This document shows, piece after piece, positions 1 through 6,745 of a stretch of 64,000 bases of DNA. Source of the stretch: Bradyrhizobium sp. BR13661 (GTDB lineage: Bacteria > Pseudomonadota > Alphaproteobacteria > Rhizobiales > Xanthobacteraceae); assembly GCF_029892425.1 (NCBI RefSeq), contig NZ_JARXWB010000021.1, positions 1 through 64,000 of the forward strand. Direction: 5' to 3'. The notes under the pieces are model-generated. The model saw only the letters and a program-made list of their open reading frames with translations, was not told the origin of the DNA and did no database searches. The position numbers were made by a program, and so were the translations under genes. Position 1 is the stretch's first letter. The number at the start of each line of letters is the position of its first letter.

Positions 1-683
1 CCCGAGCCAGTCGGAACCGCGGTCGACGCCGGAGCGGCACCAGCACGGAAGGTGATGGTCTTGCCGTTCACCGTCAGCGTGTCGCCGTCGGCGGGAGCGG
101 TGGCCAGCGCGCTGGTGGTCGTCGTGCCCAGCAGGGTGATCGCACCCGTCAAGGCCGTCGAGCCGTCGGCTGCGTACACCGTGCCGGTGCCAGCGACCGA
201 GCCCTGGGTCGCGCCGAGGGTCGCGGAGCCGCCCGCAGCCGTGGTGCCGCCAGCCGTGCCGTTATACAGCACGCCGCTCAGCGCGGTCGCGCTGGCGAAG
301 GAGGTGGTGCCACGCAGGTCGGCCGCCGTCGCACCGGAGATCGTGGTGGAGACGTTGGACTTGGTGGAGTAACCGACGGTGGTCTGCAGCGCCTGGTTGG
401 CGATCGACTTCGCGCTGTCGACGAGCTTCTGCAGCGAGGTGATGCCGGTGTTGGCAGCCTGCAGCACCTGCACGCCGTTGCCGATGTTGTCCAGGAGGTT
501 GTTGATGTCGCTGGCGCGGTTGTCGAGCGACTGGGCGGTGAAGAAGTTGGTCGGATTGTCCAGAGCCGAGTTCACGCTCTTGCCCGTCGACAGACGGTTC
601 TGCGTGGTGGCGAGAAGATCAGCGGTGGACTGGAGGGAGAGCAGGTTCTGACGAACCGAGGATGAGAGAACGATACCGGACAT
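1..683 (-). CDS. fliC: flagellin, C-terminus cut by the window edge
   Basis: This is the filament subunit of the flagellum. The start codon is ATG at 683-681, preceded by an AAAGG Shine-Dalgarno. The reading frame stays open to base 1, so only about 227 N-terminal residues are visible. The N-terminal D0/D1 helical region is typical: MSGIVLSSSVRQNLLSLQ at residue 1, then NRLSTGKSVNSALDNPTNFF and an alanine/leucine-rich heptad helix to about residue 100. From about residue 100 the protein becomes Gly/Thr/Ala-rich, and GDTLTVNGKTITF (residues 200-212) opens a variable domain. The domain is already long at the edge, which fits the large subpolar flagellins of Bradyrhizobium rather than the short lateral type (inference). 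Related stretches occur in FlgL and FlgE of this window. flbT, whose product typically acts on flagellin mRNA, lies divergently across a 320-bp gap. Confidence 0.93.
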   Translation of the reverse strand, partial: MSGIVLSSSVRQNLLSLQSTADLLATTQNRLSTGKSVNSALDNPTNFFTAQSLDNRASDINNLLDNIGNGVQVLQAANTGITSLQKLVDSAKSIANQALQTTVGYSTKSNVSTTISGATAADLRGTTSFASATALSGVLYNGTAGGTTAAGGSATLGATQGSVAGTGTVYAADGSTALTGAITLLGTTTTSALATAPADGDTLTVNGKTITFRAGAAPASTAVPTGS

Positions 684-1003
684 TGGGTGTTACCTTTCTG
701 GTAAACGACGCTACTGTTACGCATCCTGGGATCTTGATTGACCCAGCGACCGGCGGACGGTGGCCCCGAGAATCTAACGAAGCATGAAATGAAATCGGCG
801 CTTTCGCTGAGTCGCGGCGTGATTCGGTTGATCCAGGCAGCGGCGACGTCGCATCATCAGGCAAATTCAGCATTGAAATAATTGAGCTTTTCCGCGACGA
901 AGGTCCGGATTCAGAACTCGTTAACTAATGTTGAGGGAGTATTGCGCCCTGATCCGCCACAACACGCGCTTCGGTTACGAAAGCGTTGATGGAGAACAGG
1001 CAA
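684..1003. promoter_or_regulatory. divergent flagellin/flbT intergenic region
   Basis: This 320-bp gap between the divergent flagellin and flbT starts must hold both promoters and the flagellin 5' leader, which is the known target of FlbT-type regulators. I see Shine-Dalgarno sequences at both ends (AAAGG before flagellin, GGAG at 991-994 before flbT) but no sigma motif I would defend. No ORF in it is convincing. Confidence 0.55.
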
Positions 1004-1444
1004 ATGGCCCTCAAGGTCGAACTCAGGCCGCACGAACGCATCATCGTCGGTAATTGCGTCATCACCAACACCGACCAGCGCGCCCGCCTCCTGATCGACG
1101 GCGAGAACGTGCCGATCCTGCGCGAGCGCGACATTCTCACGCCCGAGACCGCCGATACGCCTGCCAAGCTCGTCTATCTGGCGGTCCAGCTGATGTACAT
1201 CTCGCCGGATCCGCAGAGCCAGCACGGCACCTACTTCAACCTGGTGCGCGACATCATTACCGCCGTGCCCAGCGCCTGGCCGATCATCGAGAGCATCAAC
1301 AACAACATCATGAGCGGCGATCTCTACCGGGCGCTCAAGGACGCCCGCAAGCTGATCGCCTACGAAGACAAGCTGCGTGAGCAGTTCGAGTCCAGTCATC
1401 CCAAAACCGAGGCAGGCGAGAACGACGTGAGCACGGCCGCCTGA
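1004..1444 (+). CDS. flbT: FlbT, flagellin mRNA regulator
   Basis: This is a 146-residue FlbT-family protein. The family post-transcriptionally controls flagellin synthesis by acting on the flagellin 5' leader; it was described as a repressor in Caulobacter, while activating roles are reported in some other alphaproteobacteria. Recognisable features are MALKVELRPHERIIVGN at the N-terminus, the LLIDGENVPILRE segment, and TYFNLVRDI with the helical SGDLYRALKDARKLIAYE segment in the C-terminal half. I chose ATG at 1004 rather than the in-frame TTG at 986 or ATG at 989 because GGAG lies at 991-994 with normal spacing and the family begins at MALKVEL. It stands alone, without an adjacent flaF, and is followed immediately by a terminator. 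Confidence 0.93.
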   Translation: MALKVELRPHERIIVGNCVITNTDQRARLLIDGENVPILRERDILTPETADTPAKLVYLAVQLMYISPDPQSQHGTYFNLVRDIITAVPSAWPIIESINNNIMSGDLYRALKDARKLIAYEDKLREQFESSHPKTEAGENDVSTAA

Positions 1445-1462
1445 CCGGCTCACCCCCGCCCG

Positions 1463-1503
1463 AACGACAACGGCCCCGGAGATGATCCGGGGCCGTTGTC
1501 GTT
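1463..1503. terminator. bidirectional terminator between flbT and the decarboxylase gene
   Basis: A perfect inverted repeat has arms 1463-1480 and 1486-1503 (18 bp each, starting AACGACAACGG) and a 5-nt loop. It lies 19 bp after the flbT stop and 15 bp beyond the stop of the convergent decarboxylase gene. It is the only strong terminator I see on the minus strand downstream of flgE. Confidence 0.9.
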
Positions 1504-1517
1504 TCAGCCGATGACGA

Positions 1518-3014
1518 TCATGGCGCCGCGAGCGGCGGCGCCTCGACCTCGATCAGCCCGCCGGTCCGCTGCATCCCGAACCTGATCACGGCCGCCACCA
1601 GCGCGTCGACATCGGTCTCCGCGGTGCGATGGTTGACGATCGCCGCGCGGATCGCGAACCTGCCGTCCAGCGTCGTGCTCGACGGTGCGGCAATGCCGGA
1701 CTCCTGGACATCGGCGACAATCTCACGATTGACCGCGTCCTCAGCGCGGTAACGGAAGCAGACGATGTTGAGATTGACGGGTGCGAGCAATTCGAGCCTG
1801 GGCTCGGCGAGCACGCGCGTCTCCAGATATCTTGCCAGCGCGCAGCTTCGCGCGATCATCGCACCCAGCCGGTCGGTGCCGAACGTCTTCAGCGTGAACC
1901 ATGTCTTCAGCGCGCGGAAGCCGCGCGACAGATCAGGACCGAGATCGCAAGGCCAGACAGCGCCGGCCGCAAGGCCCCTCGCCTCCCGGCTCAAATAGGC
2001 AGCCGGCTGCGCAAAGGCCTGCCGATGCCGCTCGCCGTCGCGCACCAGCAGGAAGCCGGCGTCATAAGGCACCTGCCCCCATTTGTGGAAGTCGAGCGCG
2101 ATCGAGTCCGCACGCTCGATGCCCTCGAGCAGCGGCGCCAGCTCGGGCGAAAGGATCGCAAGCGCACCGAAGGCGCCGTCGACGTGAAACCAGATCCCCT
2201 CCTCGCGGCACAAATCCGCGACCGCCTTCAGGTCGTCGATCGCACCGATGTCGACGGTGCCAGCAGACGCGGTGACCAGGAACGGCTTGAAGCCGACCTC
2301 GCGATCGGCAGCGATCTGCGCGCGCAATGCGACGACATCGATGCGATGATCGGCATCGACATTGACCTTGCGCAGTGCATCGGTGCCGAACCCGGCGATG
2401 TCCATCGCGCGGGAAATGCAGCCATGCGCTGCTCTTGAGGCATAAGCCGTCAGCAGCGCGCCGTCATTGCCGATGCCATGCTGCCGCGCCAGCGCACCGA
2501 GCGCGCTCGTGCGCGCCACCAGCACCGCCATCAAATTGGCCATCGACGTGCCGGTGACGAAGATGCCGCTTGCGCCTTGCGGAAAGCCGAACAGGCCGCG
2601 CATCCATTCGACGATCTGGCGCTCGACCTCGATCGGCATGTGATCGCGTCCACCGAGATTGGCATTGAGCCCGGCCGCGAGCATCTCTGCGACCATGCCG
2701 ACCGCGGTGCCGCCGCCGTGCACCCAGCCCATGAAGCCGGGATGAACGTTGCCGGTCGCATAAGGCGCCACGTGCTCGGAGAATTCGCGATAGACATCTG
2801 CGAGATCGGTTGCCGCGCGCGGCAGGTCGCCTCTAACGGCCGCGCGAACCTCGTCGGGGATCGGCTGCCAGACCGGACGCGCGCGGACATTGGCGATGCC
2901 GTCGATCGCCTCATCCAGCATGCGATGGGCGAGCGTGCGAAACTCGCTCCAATCCTGCGGATCGAGCGATCCGTTCGTGACGGACGTCTGCGTATTGCGG
3001 ATGATCTCGTTCAT
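1518..3014 (-). CDS. group II PLP-dependent decarboxylase
   Basis: This is a 498-residue cytosolic PLP enzyme of the aromatic-L-amino-acid/glutamate decarboxylase superfamily. Visible motifs are HPGFMGWVHGGG (91-102), the phosphate-binding TGTSMANL (154-161), TASAGTVDIGAIDD (248-261), WFHVDGAFGA with the cofactor Asp at 279, and the Schiff-base Lys in LDFHKWGQ (K311). The family removes the carboxyl group from amino acids such as tryptophan, tyrosine, dihydroxyphenylalanine or 2,4-diaminobutyrate; the substrate here cannot be read. The open frame extends upstream to 3203, but ATG at 3014 has GGGAG upstream and overlaps the previous stop as ATGA, which indicates translational coupling to the ATP-grasp gene. 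It is the last gene of the run downstream of flgL and ends just before the 1463-1503 terminator. Confidence 0.9.
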   Translation of the reverse strand: MNEIIRNTQTSVTNGSLDPQDWSEFRTLAHRMLDEAIDGIANVRARPVWQPIPDEVRAAVRGDLPRAATDLADVYREFSEHVAPYATGNVHPGFMGWVHGGGTAVGMVAEMLAAGLNANLGGRDHMPIEVERQIVEWMRGLFGFPQGASGIFVTGTSMANLMAVLVARTSALGALARQHGIGNDGALLTAYASRAAHGCISRAMDIAGFGTDALRKVNVDADHRIDVVALRAQIAADREVGFKPFLVTASAGTVDIGAIDDLKAVADLCREEGIWFHVDGAFGALAILSPELAPLLEGIERADSIALDFHKWGQVPYDAGFLLVRDGERHRQAFAQPAAYLSREARGLAAGAVWPCDLGPDLSRGFRALKTWFTLKTFGTDRLGAMIARSCALARYLETRVLAEPRLELLAPVNLNIVCFRYRAEDAVNREIVADVQESGIAAPSSTTLDGRFAIRAAIVNHRTAETDVDALVAAVIRFGMQRTGGLIEVEAPPLAAP

Positions 3015-4258
3015 GCAGCGCTCCCGATGCCTGCCTTTGATGTCGTCTTGGCATGCCGCGACAGCATCGCCGTGAATGCGGCAAAGATCTTGCGCATCTG
3101 CGGCGGCTTGTATGGAAACACGGCCGGAGAATCCATGTTGTGCACGACGGCGGTGTTGTCGGCCTCGAACACCAGAAGCTCGCCATCCTGATTCTCGGCG
3201 CAATCCACGATGAAATAATCGAGGCCGACGCGCCGGCTCATTTCGTCGAGAGCATTCTTGTGGCGCGCTGCGAAGGCGTTGTCGAAGTCCTGCATGAAGA
3301 TGGCTTCTTCAGCGCGCTTCTCTTCACTGAACGCCATGTAGGCGTTGAGATACCAGATGTCCCAGCGGTCGGCGATCGCCATGTGGCAAGCAAAGGGCTT
3401 GCCGTCGACCATGGTAAGCCGGATCTTGCGATAGAGGCCGTCGGGGCTCGCATAGTTGACGAAACGCGCGACGAAGAACTCCTGCTCCTGCCGCTCGGCA
3501 AGATAAGCCGCAAGCGCGGCGGCATCGTCGACCTTCGCAAGCCCGACGCCGGCATGCGTGCCGCGCGGGCGCACGATCATCGGAAAGCGCAGCTCGCCGG
3601 CAATCTCCGTGCAAGCGATCCGCCCTTCCGCGAGAGCCGTCAACTGCGCGCGCGTCGCGTTCGCGGTCACGGGAATGTCGAGACCGCGGATGCCAGCCAG
3701 CAGCCGATACAGCTTGTCGCGATCGAGGTTGCCGATCAGCTCGGGACGATTGAGCAGCGGCCGCGGCCAGTGCGGTGCGGCCTTTTCGATCAGCGCGAGC
3801 ACGTCGCGGCACTCGTCTGAATCGGATGCGACCACGATAGCGACATCGTGTTCGGGAAGCGCATCCGGCAAACCGGTTGTCTTGGTCACGTAGAGCGTCA
3901 GCAGCTCGATGTCGGAGCCTTCAAGCAAAAATTCGATCGGCGTGTTGCCGCCCATGTCGATGTCGGCTGCCAGCGCAAGCACGCGCAGGCCCGGCTTCGG
4001 CGCCGCCGTGGGCGTACGAAACAGCTGATGGAAGGACAGCACCTCGGACTGGATCACGAGCCCGGCTTCCTTCTCGCCCATCAGCTGGGCGATCAGCGAC
4101 AGATCGAGCCCCTCGCCCGCCTGCGCCGTTCCCTCGGCGATCCGCGCCAGCAGATGCTCGCGCAAGGGATGCAGATCGACGCCCTCGAAGGCCTGGCGCG
4201 TCAAATGCGCAAAGCCGATGCGGTCGGCATAGTTGGGCGCGGCAAGCGGATGCAACAT
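3011..4258 (-). CDS. ATP-grasp ligase-like protein (RimK/glutathione synthetase fold)
   Basis: This is a 415-residue protein whose second half reads as an ATP-grasp domain. The nucleotide-binding strand IVRPRGTHAGVGL lies at 228-240, and the metal-binding end LVFEADNTAVVHN at 362-374 has the expected E-x-N. ATP-grasp enzymes join a carboxylate to an amine or thiol through an acyl-phosphate. The N-terminal 200 residues match no domain I can name; they contain a Rossmann-like stretch (LRVLALAADIDMGGNTPIEFLLEG, split here as residues 91-114). I chose ATG 4258 over the open-frame start at 4303 because the longer version would run into the upstream gene and has an unusual Cys/Arg-rich start. It begins 16 nt after the PLP gene and overlaps the decarboxylase start by 4 nt. 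The substrate is unknown. Confidence 0.8.
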   Translation of the reverse strand: MLHPLAAPNYADRIGFAHLTRQAFEGVDLHPLREHLLARIAEGTAQAGEGLDLSLIAQLMGEKEAGLVIQSEVLSFHQLFRTPTAAPKPGLRVLALAADIDMGGNTPIEFLLEGSDIELLTLYVTKTTGLPDALPEHDVAIVVASDSDECRDVLALIEKAAPHWPRPLLNRPELIGNLDRDKLYRLLAGIRGLDIPVTANATRAQLTALAEGRIACTEIAGELRFPMIVRPRGTHAGVGLAKVDDAAALAAYLAERQEQEFFVARFVNYASPDGLYRKIRLTMVDGKPFACHMAIADRWDIWYLNAYMAFSEEKRAEEAIFMQDFDNAFAARHKNALDEMSRRVGLDYFIVDCAENQDGELLVFEADNTAVVHNMDSPAVFPYKPPQMRKIFAAFTAMLSRHAKTTSKAGIGSAA

Positions 4259-4274
4259 CTCACACCTATAAGGG

Positions 4275-5879
4275 CTACGCCGGCACTGCGGCGGTACGAT
4301 CAAGCAGCAGATCGATCTTCACGAGCACGCGGGCGGTGCGATCGACAATGTGCTGCACGTTGCGTTGCGCCTGCGCGCCGTCGGGCGACCAGGCGTCGGT
4401 GACGAGCCTTGCACCCACGCATAGCCGCAGCGCAGCCTGCGGTGCGCCCTCGGGCTGCTCCAGTCGCACCGGCTGGCCGACGAGACAGCGCTGGGCCGCA
4501 ACCTGCCGGTTCTCCGCGCTGCCGCTGTTGTCGTCGGTCGTGTCGCGCGCGAGCGCGCGATGAAGGGCGCTCGTCTCGGCGATGGATACCGGCTTGCCGT
4601 TGCGCACAAGCGTGAACGGAAAGATCGTGCGTTGGGCGAATTCCTCGTCGCCCACTTCCGGGGTGCCGACGGCCGCCGGGACGGCGCGCACCGACGACGA
4701 CGATGCGATCATGGCGTCGATACCGGATGCAAGCTCGGCAAACGCCTTGGCGCGGAACGCACCAGGCACTGCATAGTAGCTGCCGATCTCGGCGAGTGCC
4801 GCTTCCCAGCGCAGCCACTGGCCGAAATTCGGGCGACGTTCGAAGCGCGAGCGCAGCGCTGTCCAAGCCATCGGCCAGTCGCAGCGGCCGGCATAGTCGA
4901 ACACGACCGGCGCGATTCCCTCGATCTGGTCAAGCAACCGGGAAAACCCCTTCGGCACCAGCAACGCTCCGCTGAAGGCAGGCCCGCCAAAGAATTTCGA
5001 ACCCGTGATCAGCACCATGTAGCCGCGATCGAGATAGGAGCGCAGCCGGCGTCGGCCGAGCCTGGCCTGACAGGCATCGACGACGACCTGAACCTTGCGC
5101 GGCCAGCGCCGCGCGATCTCATCGAGACAGGCGACGCTCGGCGCGCGCCAGCCGAGCTTTGACGAATCCATGATGTGCAACAGAACGCGCCGGCCTTGCG
5201 CCAGGCTGTCCTCGATGGCACGCATGACCGCAGCATCCGCGTCGGTGCGCATCGTGAAGCCGGTCTCGGCGTCGAGCAGCGGCACGGCGATGCTGTCACC
5301 TGCAAGACCCGCGATCGGGCCGTCCTTGCGCACCGCAAGGCCACTCGCCGTCATCGTGCTGAAATGATGCCCGCGCGCGGTATGAACAGTGCCGCTGCCG
5401 GTCTGGTCGGCGCCGACCACGATCGTCACCGGCGGCGCACCGAGCACGGCATGCGCCAGGAACAAGGCATGGAGCTGCGAGTCGGTGCCCGATGGCGAGA
5501 ACACCACGTCGATGCGCGGCGGCAGCTGGAGGTGCCCGCGCAACTCATCGCGCAGGTGCTCGCAACGCCGGTCGAAGGCGATCTCGACCTCGTCAAACAG
5601 CGATTTGTGGACCAGTTCCTCGCGCGCCAGCGCGGCGCGGTCGTAGGCGCGTTGCGAGATCGGCGAAGCCGTCGACGAAGCGAAATTCCAGATCTCGGGA
5701 TCGGGCGACGGCCCGCAGCCATAGGCGTTGACGCGTTCTTTCGGATCCAGCGCCAGCCGGCCATCACCGCCGGAGACGAGCAGCGTGTCCAGCGGCGTGA
5801 AGAGATCGCGCAGGCGATAGCGCGAGCCGCCCCCTGACGCGTGCTCGATGTCCGACAGATGGGATGCGCCGATGCTCAT
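4275..5879 (-). CDS. fold-type-I PLP-dependent enzyme, function unknown
   Basis: This 534-residue protein has the layout of an aminotransferase-fold enzyme of the kynureninase/cysteine desulfurase kind. A phosphate-binding loop FSPSGTDSQ lies at 127-135, the cofactor-pyridine Asp is in VVVDACQ (D268), and the probable Schiff-base lysine is in ITGSKFFGGP (K295). It is longer than ordinary class V enzymes (about 400 residues); the extra C-terminal 150 residues hold a HRALARDTTDDNSGSAENR linker and a small alpha/beta tail. Start ATG 5879 lies 10 nt after the glycosyltransferase stop; the open frame continues to 5972, but that would overlap the glycosyltransferase gene. Whether it acts as a transaminase, lyase or desulfurase cannot be told from the sequence. 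It pairs in the same operon with a second, unrelated PLP enzyme. Confidence 0.8.
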   Translation of the reverse strand: MSIGASHLSDIEHASGGGSRYRLRDLFTPLDTLLVSGGDGRLALDPKERVNAYGCGPSPDPEIWNFASSTASPISQRAYDRAALAREELVHKSLFDEVEIAFDRRCEHLRDELRGHLQLPPRIDVVFSPSGTDSQLHALFLAHAVLGAPPVTIVVGADQTGSGTVHTARGHHFSTMTASGLAVRKDGPIAGLAGDSIAVPLLDAETGFTMRTDADAAVMRAIEDSLAQGRRVLLHIMDSSKLGWRAPSVACLDEIARRWPRKVQVVVDACQARLGRRRLRSYLDRGYMVLITGSKFFGGPAFSGALLVPKGFSRLLDQIEGIAPVVFDYAGRCDWPMAWTALRSRFERRPNFGQWLRWEAALAEIGSYYAVPGAFRAKAFAELASGIDAMIASSSSVRAVPAAVGTPEVGDEEFAQRTIFPFTLVRNGKPVSIAETSALHRALARDTTDDNSGSAENRQVAAQRCLVGQPVRLEQPEGAPQAALRLCVGARLVTDAWSPDGAQAQRNVQHIVDRTARVLVKIDLLLDRTAAVPA

Positions 5880-5889
5880 CCCGACAGGC

Positions 5890-6675
5890 TCACGCCGCGT
5901 CGGCCGCCGCAGCGGCAGGCGCGGCTGCGAATTGCGAGGCGATATCGCCGTGGAAGACGGAGGGACCGACATGGTCGAGCGAGCTCTGGATATCGGCCCA
6001 GATCTCGCCGCCGATATCGGTCCAGCGCTTGCAGAAGGCGAAGTCCTCGGAGAGGTAAGTGCCGGTCGCCGGATCGATCATGCATTCGAACAGCGCGAAC
6101 CGGTTCGGGCTCGCGACCAGCGTGTCGTGCGAATGTTCGCGGAAGAATTGCAGATTGGCGTAGTCCGGATGGCGGCACATCGCCTCCAGCGCCTGGCGGC
6201 GGATCATCAGGAAGCCGGTGCCGGCATAGCGCACGCGGGTAAAGCCGTTGACCACCACGATACGATCGGGGTCCTCGATCTCGAGCACGTAGTCGAGCGC
6301 GGCCGCTGTAACATCAGTGCGGCCGGCCTGGATCGCCCGCTTCGCCTTGTCCCAGTTCACCCGCTTGATCGGATAGCAACCGGCGACGACGTCGGCGCCG
6401 CATTCGATCAGCCGGAACACCTGCTCGGGCTTGAAGCCGATATCGGCGTCGATGAACAGGAAATGCGTCGCGTCCGGGTCGTCCAGGAACATCGCGACCA
6501 GATTGGCCCGTGCGCGCGTGATCAGCGCATCGCCGTCCCGCAACAGCACCTTCAGCCCGAGATTGGACATGCCGTGCACGGCGCGCTGGAGCGCGAAGAT
6601 GGAGCTCGCGTAAATGCTCGACACCTGGCCGCCGAAGCAGGGCGTCGCCACCACCAGTTGCATCTTGTCCGACAT
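5890..6675 (-). CDS. GT-A fold glycosyltransferase-like protein
   Basis: This is a 261-residue soluble protein with a short GT-A core. The opening strand is MQLVVATPCFGGQVS, and a nucleotide-sugar/metal site FLFIDADIGF (73-82) contains D-A-D (D76, D78). These are followed by VAGCYPIKR and a C-terminal acceptor part with YAGTGFLMIRR and EDFAFCKRW. No membrane segment is visible, so it should act in the cytoplasm. It ends in an alanine-rich tail. It is the first of four tightly packed genes lying 70 nt downstream of flgL. Because flagellin glycosyltransferases often sit in flagellar loci, flagellin modification is a reasonable hypothesis, but nothing in the protein itself proves the acceptor. 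Confidence 0.78.
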   Translation of the reverse strand: MSDKMQLVVATPCFGGQVSSIYASSIFALQRAVHGMSNLGLKVLLRDGDALITRARANLVAMFLDDPDATHFLFIDADIGFKPEQVFRLIECGADVVAGCYPIKRVNWDKAKRAIQAGRTDVTAAALDYVLEIEDPDRIVVVNGFTRVRYAGTGFLMIRRQALEAMCRHPDYANLQFFREHSHDTLVASPNRFALFECMIDPATGTYLSEDFAFCKRWTDIGGEIWADIQSSLDHVGPSVFHGDIASQFAAAPAAAAADAA

Positions 6676-6723
6676 CGACGGCTCCGTGCGCTCAAATCCT
6701 CTCCAAGAGGTAAAGAGGCATGG

Positions 6724-6738
6724 TTAACGGCGTCTTAA
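6724..6738. promoter_or_regulatory. CtrA-type binding site
   Basis: The site reads TTAA-CGGCGTC-TTAA, a perfect match to the alphaproteobacterial CtrA full site TTAA-N7-TTAA. It lies in the 70-nt gap between flgL and the glycosyltransferase gene, about 50 nt upstream of the latter's start. This is the position for a promoter serving the four-gene downstream cluster. Confidence 0.6.
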
Positions 6739-6745
6739 TGCGCCG

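Noticed and set aside
921..935. Possible CtrA site between flagellin and flbT (TTAA-N7-TGAG)
   Set aside because: Only the left half matches; I would not call it without binding data.
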